Assembly (NCBI GenBank): GCA_903920835.1
Contig: CAIXNQ010000261.1
Span: forward strand, 1-21,545
Direction: 5' to 3'
DNA: 21,545 nucleotides
Source of the DNA: an uncultured Bacteroidota bacterium
Lineage (GTDB): Bacteria > Bacteroidota > Bacteroidia > Flavobacteriales > Flavobacteriaceae
Each line of letters begins with the position of its first letter. The first letter of the stretch is position 1. Made by a program: the position numbers and the translations under genes. Under the pieces are notes generated by a model. It searched no databases. It saw only the letters and a program-made list of their open reading frames with translations, and was not told the origin of the DNA. Positions 6,925-18,300 of this stretch are shown piece by piece.

Positions 6925-8862
6925 CTATTTATTTTCTGAGGTTAATTTTCTGTCAATTATTCTATTCATATAATCTTGAATAAATGCCTTGCAGGTGAGC
7001 TCCAAATCGTTCATTTCAGGATTTCTATTTGCAATTAAATTATTTTCAAGAAGTTTGTCATTTTTATCATAAAACCCAATCGCTTTCTTGCCATCAAAAG
7101 TACAAATATAATTACCTCTTCCTATTTGATAAATGTCGCCAATCAAGTTGATAAAAAACGGAGCACTCGATTTTTTATCTAATAAACTTCGACCCCAACT
7201 TCTAAAAGGTTTTTGATAGCCAATCATGTCTAAAATCGTTGGATAAATATCAATTTGTTGAGCAAAATCTGTGTCTTCTCCAACATAGTTACTGTTGGGT
7301 TTGTATATTAAAATCGGTACTGCTGACCTATCAATTCCGCTTTCAAATTGATGGTAAAATGTCTGATTGCAATGATCTGCAACCATCACAAAAATGGTAT
7401 TTGAGAACCATTTAGATTTTTTGGCAGCATCAAAAAATTGCTTTAAAGCATAATCTGTATATTCAACACATTTGTGAATTGGAACACCTCCTTCTGGAAA
7501 TTTCTTGCTGTATTTGGCTGGAATATTATAGGGCTCGTGAGAAGAAACCGTAAAAATCGACCCGAAGAATGGTGTTTTTTTATGGTCAAAATCTTTCTTC
7601 ATAAATTGAAAAAATGGCTCGTCCCAAATGCCCCAAAAACCGTCAAATTGACTGTCGTCGTTAAACTCGGTACGTCCATAATAATTGTCGATTCCGAGAA
7701 TATTTCCGAAACCCAGAAAACCCATAGAACCGTTTGCTGCTCCGTGATAGAATGATGTTGAATAGCCTTCACTTTTTAGGGTTGAAACCAATGATTCTAT
7801 TTTTTGTTTTGGATAAGGCGATGATGTAAACGCATCTTTAAACGACGGAATTCCAGCCAACACCGACGACATTCCGTGAATGGATTGGCGACCATTGGCA
7901 TAAGCATTTGAAAAAATCAAACTGTGTTGCGCCAACGAATCTATAAAAGGAGTGTGCGATTTGTAATTGGGTATTTTAGCATTTTTATTAAACGCCCCGA
8001 TATATTCCCTACCATAACTTTCTAGAATAAAAACCACCACATTGGGCTTTGTCGGCGGATTGTTATGATACTCTTTTATCGGTTGAATATGGCTTTTAAT
8101 GATTTCGGGAGTTACGCCTTCGTAATTTGGTTTGAAAAAATTATTGGTGTCATAAGTTCTAATCAAGGCAAAAGGAGTGTTTAAAACCACATCGGCTTGC
8201 TCGCTTTTCTTCACATGACGGTTGGCATCTACCAGATTAATTGGACGCGTAGATTTACTCAAATCGCCACCTCTAACGCCCGCAATAATTAACAATGCCA
8301 TTACTAAAAACTGTATCACCGAAAAACCGAAATATTTAATTTTATGAGAAGGAATTTCAGGCTTTGCACTAACTTTTTTATATAGATAAATCCAAGTAAA
8401 AGCAATGATAAAATACAACAAAAACACATGCCAGTAATGAATTAAAAAACTAAAAAACAATAAAGATTTGTTGGTTTCGTGAGCCAAAACGTCTTTAACC
8501 ACAATGGTTGTTCGGGCAAAAGTATATTTGTAGTAAATAAAATCAATGAAGTTTGTAGCATAAGCAGCCAAATTGAAAAAGAAATAGAGATAAAACAAGA
8601 ACTTTTGATAACCTGGAGTGGTGTTTTTCCAAAATGGCAATATCGAAAACAAGACAAACAGCAAGTTGACATATAAAATTGCAGTGGTGTCAAACTGAAC
8701 TCCGTAATAAAATAGCGAAGCTAAATCAGCGAAAGAATCTACTGGAATTAAGTTTTTATTGTAAATAAAGAACAACAATCGGGCTACAAAATAAAAAATA
8801 TAAGCCAGCGAAAGTCTGTAAAAAAGCACTTTAAATTCGTTAATACGCAAATGTTTTGTCAT
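6925..8862 (-). CDS. LTA synthase/sulfatase family membrane protein (alkaline phosphatase superfamily)
   Basis: This 645-residue protein has about five hydrophobic segments in residues 15-200, followed by an extracytoplasmic catalytic domain. That domain begins at KPNVVVFILESYG (272-284), with Glu281 a probable metal ligand. The nucleophile region is NGRQSIHGM (323-331), so Ser327 takes the place of the Thr or Cys found in LtaS and sulfatases. Later motifs are VSSHEPY (439-445) and VADHCN (494-499), the expected metal-binding Asp-His. Relatives transfer glycerophosphate, phosphoethanolamine or similar groups to envelope glycans or lipids. Gram-negative Bacteroidota have no lipoteichoic acid, so the real substrate is unknown. 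It is followed after two bases by the HCX5R phosphatase gene. Confidence 0.88.
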   Translation of the reverse strand: MTKHLRINEFKVLFYRLSLAYIFYFVARLLFFIYNKNLIPVDSFADLASLFYYGVQFDTTAILYVNLLFVLFSILPFWKNTTPGYQKFLFYLYFFFNLAAYATNFIDFIYYKYTFARTTIVVKDVLAHETNKSLLFFSFLIHYWHVFLLYFIIAFTWIYLYKKVSAKPEIPSHKIKYFGFSVIQFLVMALLIIAGVRGGDLSKSTRPINLVDANRHVKKSEQADVVLNTPFALIRTYDTNNFFKPNYEGVTPEIIKSHIQPIKEYHNNPPTKPNVVVFILESYGREYIGAFNKNAKIPNYKSHTPFIDSLAQHSLIFSNAYANGRQSIHGMSSVLAGIPSFKDAFTSSPYPKQKIESLVSTLKSEGYSTSFYHGAANGSMGFLGFGNILGIDNYYGRTEFNDDSQFDGFWGIWDEPFFQFMKKDFDHKKTPFFGSIFTVSSHEPYNIPAKYSKKFPEGGVPIHKCVEYTDYALKQFFDAAKKSKWFSNTIFVMVADHCNQTFYHQFESGIDRSAVPILIYKPNSNYVGEDTDFAQQIDIYPTILDMIGYQKPFRSWGRSLLDKKSSAPFFINLIGDIYQIGRGNYICTFDGKKAIGFYDKNDKLLENNLIANRNPEMNDLELTCKAFIQDYMNRIIDRKLTSENK

Positions 8863-8887
8863 AGAAACCAGAGTTTTTAAATCGGTG

Positions 8888-8895
8888 TAAAGATA
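8888..8895 (-). promoter_or_regulatory. Possible -7 element of the sulfatase-phosphatase operon
   Basis: On the minus strand TATCTTTA is one base from TAnnTTTG and is identical to the element proposed upstream of the ricT-like gene. It would give a leader of about 20 bases before the ATG at 8862. No convincing TTG is found at the -33 position. Confidence 0.3.
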
Positions 8896-9048
8896 TTATA
8901 AATTTATAGTCTATTCACTCTTTAGTTGTCCAGTAAAAAATAATGAGTAAATAAACTCAAAAAGAAATCAAACACTTTTATTTTTCAAATTTGTTTTTAA
9001 GTTTATTTGACTTTATATTTAGTTAACAATAAAATTTTAAAAAATAGT

Positions 9049-9090
9049 GACTAGTCCTAAATAATCGATACAGATTATTTAGGACTAGTC
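9049..9090. terminator. Long perfect hairpin downstream of the giant adhesin gene
   Basis: The arm GACTAGTCCTAAATAATC (9049-9066) is perfectly complementary to 9073-9090, an 18-bp stem around a six-base loop GATACA. It lies about 290 bases past the stop of the giant gene. On the minus strand the stem is followed by CACTATTTTTTAAAATTTT, so it can act as a terminator for leftward transcripts. Rightward read-through would meet TCGTACTTTATTTT. An alternative is a remnant of a mobile element end. Confidence 0.6.
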
Positions 9091-9236
9091 TCGTACTTTA
9101 TTTTGTTGAAAGTTTGTTAATAGTGAAGTTCATTTGATTTATAAAATTATTATAAGTTTATGAACTTTAAAAAGCGTTTTTAAATTTATTTTGGCAAAAG
9201 CACAAAAAAAATAAGCCCTTGTAAATACTGGCTTGG

Positions 9237-9365
9237 ACTACGAAAAACGCATTTACACCATGAAAAATTGATTTGCACCATGCTTTTAATTAACTGCACC
9301 ATGAAAGTAACCAAATACACAATGAAAAATGGATTTACACCATGTTTTTTTTGAAAAAAACCTTG
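9237..9365. repeat. 20/21-bp phased repeat array (7 units)
   Basis: The anchor ACCATG, usually preceded by TTTAC or TTGC and often followed by AAAAAT, recurs at 9237 (ACTACG, degenerate), 9257, 9277, 9298, 9319 (ACAATG), 9339 and 9360 (ACCTTG, degenerate). Steps are 20, 20, 21, 21, 20 and 21 bases, about 20.5 on average. The middle five units are clear; the end ones are recognised by phase plus partial identity. The segments between anchors are AT-rich and vary. The array ends about 16 bases before the stop codon of the giant gene. Confidence 0.75.
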
Positions 9366-9380
9366 TTAAAATATTTACAA

Positions 9381-12300
9381 TTAAAGTAATATTTTTCTAT
9401 TAACTTCTTCCCCGTTAGTGAGAATTATTTTCACTATTAAAGCTTGAGTTGCTCCCAGATCATCTATCATAATTTCTTTTGATTGAATAGATTCATTTGT
9501 ATAAATATTTCTGCCAAGAAGGTCATAGATAACAACCTTTTCAATAGCATAATTTATTGACAAAATTGACAATTGATTATTGTTAACTGCTACTTTAACT
9601 CCGCTTTCGGCATCAATTGCTTGCTCAGTTAATGGCTTGTTTTTATAATGTAAAACAAAACGATTGTCAAATGTTCCAGCTGTCGAATTAAAAATATATG
9701 GGTTTTTTTTTAGATTGTGCGTATTATGCAATTTCAAATCTTCTAAATAAATAGTTTGATTCCCTAAGAAAAATCCGTCAACTTCATCGAGACTGATTTT
9801 GTATGCTCCAGCAGTGTTGATTTTATACCCAATAGGAACAATATCGTTGTCATCAAACGGCAAAGCACGTCCCTGAATTACTAAATTTCTGTTTTTTGAT
9901 ATAGAATATAAATCGACTTCATTTCCAGTATAAGTATCGCCATCAAAAAGAAAATCAATATCATTAGTAGCATCTGTAACATAGCCAACAAGTGTTTGAC
10001 GGAATATATTTTTTGCAGAAGTGCTGGTTAAATTTAACCAAATTCTATTTTTCTCAATTGTATTTGAATTTCTAAAAAACTGGCTATTGTCTGCGTTTGT
10101 TCGAAGTCTCATGCTATTTTTAAAAGTAACATTAAAATCGTCTAATATTTGTGCGAAAAAACCCTGACCAGCGGCAATTTTCCCCGTAGGTTTTAATGAG
10201 ATTCCGCCCGATGTATCACTAGTTGCTGTAGAACCAGTGCCGTTCCAACTGGCATAATCTGCGGTAGTATAGGAACCAGTAGTATTTTGCGTTAGTGATG
10301 TCCAGAAATATAAAGTGCCACCAAGTTTGCCGCCATTTCCAGTAATTAAGGCACTGGCATCAATCGCGCACGGATATGGATTAGCTAGTAAGATGTTGTT
10401 GCCAGTAGCAATAGCGTTAAATGTAGATCCTTTGCTATAACTAACAGCTGGAACTGAAACTACACCATTATTTGGCGTTCCTACAAATGGGAAATTAAAG
10501 TTGCCCGTAGTTGCAGCTCTAGTAATAAATCCAACTCCAGGGGTTGTGGTTGCAAAGTTGCTCCAAGATCCGTCGTAAGCACCAGTTAACTTCCATATAT
10601 ACGATTTGTCAATAGCTGCTGGAAATTGCGACTTCACATCTTCTTTTACTGGCGAACCCCAGTAAATATAATCCTTGAATTTCATTGATCTTGTTATTCG
10701 ATTCACTTTAATTTTTCCAGAATTTGCAACAGTTGGACTGTCATTTATTTGCACCAAATTTCCACCATTTTGAACTTCTATTCCGTTGTCAATAGTTGTA
10801 ATAGTGTTATTAACTGTAACGATGTTATTGATGTTGATTTGTAAGTTACTTGCCATTACATTTAAGTTGTTACCAATTAAAATTTCATTAGAACTCGATA
10901 TAGATTTAGTTCCCGAACCAGAAATAGTCATATTATAGTATGATTTATTGCTATCTGTATATGTTGGAGTAGGAGTAAGGGTATTTGTAAATGGAGTTAT
11001 ATTTTGATTTGAATTTGCAGTGGGGCAGTTATAATTAATTGTAGATCCCGTTTCGAGAGTAACTGTTGGTGAATTTGTATTATCAATAGCAGTATTTGAT
11101 GTTCCAGTAAAGCCGTTTGTATTTCGAACGTTAAAAGTGCCTCCATTCTTTACCGTGAAAGTAGCGTTTGCTTGTAGTTTTAAACTACTAGAATCTCCTG
11201 ATAGACCTACGTTTGTGCCACTAATATCTACATTCGCATAAGTAGGTGCTAGTCTAATATCTTGTTGCGTTGCGGCTGTATTTGCAAATTCAATTGTTGT
11301 TCCAGAAGCTAATGAGTAAGTTCCGCTCGCATCTGGTTTTGTTGATGTTCCAGCCATTTTAAATCTACTTGTTCCAGCCATCGTAACGTTAGTGCCTGAG
11401 CCGCCAAAAGTAAAATTGCTCGCATCAAAGACAGCACTTCCAGAGATTGTTATTGTTCCTACTACTGCATTTTTACTTGCTAATGATTTGGTGCCACTTC
11501 CTGAAAAAGAAACATTTTGATAAGTTGGTGCAGTTAGTCCTTGAACTGCTTGATCGCCGTTCAAACCATATTCAACGGTGCTTCCTGCATTTAATATTGG
11601 TGTTATACTTGGAATTGCCGAATTAGTACCTACAAATCCTTGTACATCTCTTGTAACAAATTTTCCAGTAATACTTATTGACGGTGATCCACTACCATTG
11701 ATAACTTGATTTTCCCCATTGGTATCAAATGTCCCGCCTGAAAAAATAGTTAAAGCAGCACCGTTCAGATTAACACTATTGTTATTTGTTGAATTTAAAG
11801 CAAAAGTGCCACCGTTATTTACATTTAGTGCTGAACTTACCGATAGGTTCGTAATCATATTGGAGGTTATACTGACATTTACATTAATAATTGCAGGAAT
11901 CCCAAAATTGTTAATTCCAGAAGTTGAGGTTGGAATAGGGAACGGAAGTGTTGTTGCACCATTGAAAGTATAATTTGCTCCAGTTGCAAAAGTTGCTCGA
12001 CCCGCTACTGTTGTAGCACCTATAGATCCAAAACTTCGTAAAGAACCAGTTGCTGTAGTGCCTCCTAAACCGTTGGTATTCGATGTAATAAGATTTGAAC
12101 CTGCGTTGGTAATAAATTGAGCATTAGAATTTCCAATAATTCCAAAAGTTTGAAAATTTAAAGTTCCTCCTCCTATAACCGTAAAAATAGAGTTAGGTCC
12201 TGATCCAGTACCAAGAGTTAAATCTGTATTTAATTGTACTTTAGCATTATTTTGAATACTATAAGACGTATTATTAGAATTTGTTCCTAAATAACTTAGT

Positions 12301-15300
12301 GTTTGTGTTGTGCCGCTTCCAGTAAAAGAAAAACCTGTTGCGGCCGATGTTGAAGTTGTGTAAAAAGCTCCTGTTCCAGATTTTGTAAAATTACCTTTTA
12401 TTGCAATTGTATTTCCTGACACAGTTCCCGTTCCAAAATTAACAGTGTAATAAGATACATTGTTAGAAGCTGTTGCATTAAAATCTCTTCCCACATTAAT
12501 AACAGCAGTGCCAGTTGTTGATGAAGTATATTCTAAATCAACATTGGCAGTTCCTGAAATGTTAAAATCTCTTGCAATAGTTACTGTTTGCGAAGGACTA
12601 GTACTATCACGTATTAATATAAATCTGCCAGTTCCCGACAATGTTAAATCTGTACCTACATTAAGATTTCCCACGCCAGAACCGTATGACACATATATAC
12701 TTCCAGATGAAACGCTAATTCCATTGGTTGTCGTTACGGTACATGTTCCTGGCCCGTCTGTAACCCAAAAGCTACCACCAGAAACATCAATGTTGCCGGC
12801 GTTAATATTGCCAATACTTGTTGATATTGTATATGTTGAACAACCTAATAAAAAAGCTGATCCAGAAATCGAAATGCCATTTGTAACCGTTAGGGTTCCT
12901 GTTCCAGGCCCCATATTTGCAAATAAATTACCATCAACAAGAGTAACACTTCCAGTATTTATTTTACCAATTGCTGTCGCTGTAGTTGTCGCTGTGCCTA
13001 TTACGGCAAATCCTGTTGAAGAATTTACAGTTAGTAAATTTGTCACATTTAAAGTTCCAATTCCTGAACCAAAAGAAACCCATAAGTTTGCACCAGCAGA
13101 TACAGTAGCTGAATTACTAACATTTACAGTTCCAGTCCCAGAAGCATAAGAAACTATAAAATTCGCATTGGTTACGCTAATTGTTGATACATTTACAATA
13201 GCTGTACCGTCCTTAGTAGCATCAAATTCACCTCCATTTAAAGTAATACTATTAACAACATTTAAAGTAGCAGAAGCTAATGACTTAACTGCGTATAGCT
13301 TTCCACCATTAATTACAATATTTCCAATTGAATTTGTAAAAGTTCCAGTTGTATTGGCAATAACCAATAAATTTGTTGAGTTAGTTCCTAATGTTAAAGT
13401 ACCAGCAACATTAAAAGCAGAATTGTTTATGTCTATTTGACCACCTGTAGTGTTCCAAGTAAAGTTTCCAAATGTTTGTCCAATTGTACTTCCTGCTGTT
13501 ATTGTAGTAGAATTGTTCAATCCTGTAATATTACAATTAGAAGCCGCATCCCAAGTGGCTGTTGGCAATGTCAAAGATGAAGTAATAATAGCATGATTAT
13601 AAGTTGCATTTGCTCCAAAAGCAATGCCGCTTGCTCCTTGATTAAAGTTGCCTCCTGAGAAAGTAAAAGTTCCGTTTACTTGCATATCTACAGTAGCTGC
13701 ACCGTTGTTTAAATTAAATGTCCCACCTGAAAGGGTTAGAGTAGCTCCACTAACTATTGTAATGTCATCAGCAGTTACGCTTCCACTACTGATTGTGATG
13801 CTATAATTATTACTAATAGTAATTCCAGAAGATTTATCATCTGGAGCAATTGTTGCTGTTATCCAATTTGTACTACCGTTAGAAGAAGACTGCCAGTTAC
13901 TTGCATTTGACCAACTTCCAGCTACAGCACTTCTAAAGTAATCACTAACGGAACTTCCTGCATTTAATGGCGAGCCTGCCGAGAAATCATTGGTTGTTGA
14001 AAACGTAGTTAGCCCAGTTAATGTTAGCGTGTTTGAACTAATGGAAGTTGAACTTATATCTGTCCATGTTGTTCCATTATATCTTCCGGGTTTAGAATTT
14101 GATTCAGATCCAACAATGTCATCGCTAGTATATATTCCAGAAAAAGAATAAACTGGTGAGGTTATCCCTGATGAAGTAACAGACCAATAACGAGTAATAA
14201 AATTTGAAGTTGCGGCATTATTTGGATGCTTTCCATCAGATACATTTACAGATAGATAAGCATTGCTGTAACTAGCAGCCGTATAAGTTAATGTAGCTGG
14301 AGAATAATCCAATCCAGAGGTAGTTTCACCAATCGGAAAAGTAAAAGAACCATTAGCATCGATATATTTTTTAAATTGTCCGTTTCCTTGAGTAATCACA
14401 AAACTAGCAGCACCATTATTTGTAGAAGTTGCTGTTGATGCTATAATCAAATCGCTTGCGTTCAAGACCAAGTTCCCGTTAGTTAAAACCAAAGCCGTAT
14501 TGATTGTTACATCAGTTCCTAGTGTAGCTGCGGTGGTTGATGCCTGTCTGTTTATTGTTAAAGTACCTAAATTTCTAAACCCAGTTGTAAAATTTAATTT
14601 ATCAATACTTCCTGTTCCAAGCAAAGTTAAATTAGAAGTAGTACTACCTTTTAGATTTCCTGACCCATAAATTATATTTCCTACGCCAGCTGTTCCAATC
14701 GTTAAAGTCCTTCCGTTGATGTCAAAATTATTGCCCGATTGCGTGCCTAAATCTATTGCATTGCCACCATTGGGAGCAGTAATTTTCAAGTCGGTTCCTG
14801 AAAGTTGTATGTTGTTATTGCCGCTGACTGGTGCCATAACGACATAAGGAATGGTCAATGTGCTGCTGGCACTAATGGTTTGAGTACCATTTTTAATAAA
14901 AAATACAGCTCTTGAATTTGGATAAAAATTATAAGTTCCGTTAAAAGTTAAATTGCCTCCTACCTTCAAATCTGCACCAGAATTAACTGAAAGTGTAAGA
15001 GTTGCCGTTCCACCTGCTATTCCAACATTAATATTTCCAAAGACAGTCAACGATTTCATCATGGCACTAGATCCCGCCATGTCTAGATTAGAACCATTGT
15101 CGATAGTCAAGTTGCCATTGATGGCTCTTTCTATAGATGAACCACTATTGGCACCTAAATCTAAAGTCGTATTGTTTGAAATTTGCACATTATTTGGATA
15201 ACCAGCCGAAGGAAATGTTGCCGAAGCTGAATTAGCACTCCATTCCAAAGTCCGTCCGAAAGTGCCAGATGTAAAATATTTTAACGTTGCAGTATTGCTA

Positions 15301-18300
15301 TAAATAGGAGCATTATTAATTACTGCACCACCGCTATTCAACTGCAATAGTCCATTGATGGTGGTTTTATTAGAACCAAAATCCATCGATGCTGCCAAAT
15401 AGGTATCAATATTCTGAGCAATCGATAATGTTCCAGAACCCGACACATATTTTGTTCCATTAATACTCAATTTTGCTCCAGCTATCGATGAAGATAGTGT
15501 TCTAGTTCCGTTGGTATAAATATTTCCTTCAGCATTTTGCAACTTTATTTCTCTTCCGTTTAAATCAAAAGAACCATTATTATTTAATTGTAAAACATTC
15601 CCTGTTGCTGTGTTTATAGTAATATCAGTAGCATTAGGTGCAATGTCTAAATAGAGCGTTCCTGCCGATTTATCGACCACTAAATAATCAAAAAACAGAG
15701 TGCCACCTCCCGTTTTGGTCATGGTTTGGTTTGAACCTCCATTAAAAAAAACGGCCCTGCTATTATTTATTTGCGAAGCAGATGAACCAATTGTCCAGTT
15801 ACCGCCAACGTACATATCGCCACTTGTTGCGTTCAGTGTAATACCACCAGAGAGAACGGTCAGGTTTCCTGCAAGTCCTCTGTTGGTGCTAGGCATTGTA
15901 ATTGTTACATTATTTTGAACCGTTACGTTTTGAGGAATACCCAATCCTGCTGTTGTACTATTGCCAGTCCATTCGTTACCAACATTATAATTTGAATTTG
16001 ATGCGGTATTGTATATTAATGTTGAAGCAGAACCATAGGTAGGAGTGTTGGTAAAAAAACCACCTGAATTTATTTGGCAAGTTCCAGTAATCGTTAAAAC
16101 GCTGCTGCTCGATAATGCAACCCCTGCCGCTGTAGCAAAAGTTCCAGCAACAGTTCTTGAAACACCAAGATTTATTCCGCCGCTTGAAGCATTGTTTATG
16201 CTTACATTAAAGGGGCTATTGCTCGAAGGCCAGTAGGAATGGGAAGCGTTTATTGCTCCATAAGTGCCGCTGGTATGGTTAAAAATTAATGTACCCGAAG
16301 CTCCATAACTCCAAGTCCCACCAGTTGCATACCCACCTTGATTAATTTGAAAAGTTCCAATAACGCTAATTGCGCCGTTGTTTGTTAGCGTATATCCACC
16401 TACTATTAATGTTCCTTTTACAAGTAAATCAATAGCTGCTGTTCCGTCATTCACAGTAAAGCTATTTCCTATAGTTAAAGTAGCTCCTGCATCAACAGTA
16501 ATGTCGTCTGCGGTGATGGTAGTGCTTGTTGAAATATCAAAACCACTTCTGATGGTGATTCCTTTTGCATTGACATCGGGTGTTAGCGTTGCCGTAATCC
16601 AAGTGCTATTATCGCTTGACGATTGCCAATTGCTCACTGTTGACCAGCTTCCAGCAACAGCACTTCTAAAATAATCTGTTGCAGAAGATCCCGAAATTAC
16701 GGTAAAATTAAGAGTACTCGTAGCTGTTGAAAGACCATAAGTCCCCGTGTTAATGACTCCAATAGCGAAAGTTCCTGCTGCTGTTAACTTGGCATCAATT
16801 ACAGCAGATATTGAAGTACTGCTGATATAGGTTGTTGTAATTGCTGTGCCTCCCCAAGTGATTTGGCTAATATTATTCGGATAAAAATTACTACCTCCTG
16901 TAATTGTCAGTGTAACTCCAGTACTGTTTAAGTTTGCAGATGTAGATGATAATGATCCAATTGTTGGTACAGCATACGAATAAACAATTACTTGACCAGC
17001 CGCTCCTTGACCTCCAGTTCTTTGGGTACTCGATGCCGCTGCTCGTGCTCCACCACCGCCACCGCCTGGAAATCCTCCATCGCCACCATTTTGATTGCCT
17101 CCGCTTCCGCCACTTCCGTCTGACGCAGATACTGCCAATGCCCCCGAAGTAGAAGTAGCGTTGTTGCCCACTGCTGATGAACCACCACTAGAACCACCGC
17201 CTCCACCTTTGTCGCTGGAACCAGATGAAGTAGTGGGTGTGAAACCATCCCCTCCTTTGTTTTTGACAGTTCCAATACTACTAGAAGAACTTCCAACTCC
17301 TTTTGCTCCAAAAGCAGTTGTAGAGGTTACTCTCACAGTTTTTCCACCACCTCCGCCTTGCGCATAAATCGTACTTGCTGTTGAAAACCATGAAGGATTG
17401 CCATCAACAGCTGCGTTATTTGTTATTGAAGATGAAACTGCTGCAGCAACAGTTGCAGTATAATTATTAGTGGCAATTACATCAATAAGCCCATTTACAT
17501 AAGTTCCGCCTGCACCACCACCACCTGCGCAAGTTGCTGTTGTTCCATAAGCACTACCTCCTGCACCGCCGCCGCCCCAGCATTCTACAAAAACTTTACT
17601 AACGCCTGCTGGGCAAGTCCAATTAAAATTACTGCTTGAAGTTATATATGTTGTTATATTTTGCGGTAATGTATAGGTTATATAAACCCCACCATCGCCA
17701 CCTAGTCCACCAGATTTTAAACCAGTAGATCGATAGGCACCTGCACCACCACCTCCAGAAGCGGAGCCAGGGTTACCGTTGGAGGCATTGTTGGTTTGTC
17801 CTGCACCTGCTGCACCTGCATTTGGTCCAGTACTTGCTCCCCCACTTCCAGAAGTAGCAATAGAATTTAAACCACCAATAGAAGTAGTTCCGTTGCTTCC
17901 TGCTGCATTCGTGGTTGCTCCAGAAGCTGGTAAATTTCCTGAATTTGAACCAACTCCACCCAGAGCACCTCCACTAAAATTTGATGAACTAGTTCCTGCT
18001 ATTAAATTTCCTTTTCCTCCAGCACCTCCTATTGCTAAAACAATAGAACCAGATGAAGCTCCTGCAGTTGTATTTCCAAAAAAAGTACTGTTTCCTTGTC
18101 CACCATCGGTTCCAGAAGTGCTGCCGATAGCACCACCTGCACCAACGGTATAATTATAAGTAGTTCCAGAAGTAACGTTAAATGTATATTTAACATAAGA
18201 TCCGCCTGCACCACCACCAGCTGTTGTATAATTAGCACCTGTCCCGCCACCGCCACCACCGCCACCATAGCATTCTATGGTAATAGAAGTAACTCCTGAT

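Larger units (their letters stand above)
8863..9380. other. 518-bp non-coding region between the sulfatase-like and giant adhesin genes
   Basis: No coding frame is visible. The region is very AT-rich. It contains a possible promoter for the sulfatase-like gene, a long perfect hairpin and a 20/21-bp repeat array that runs up to the last codons of the giant gene. Each is listed separately. Confidence 0.7.

Noticed and set aside
11719..18299. Long plus-strand frames opposite the giant gene, including 12460-13149 (229 codons) and 17779-18153.
   Set aside because: They are mirror images of Thr/Ser/Gly-rich coding on the minus strand, proline- and valine-rich without domains, and have no start signals.
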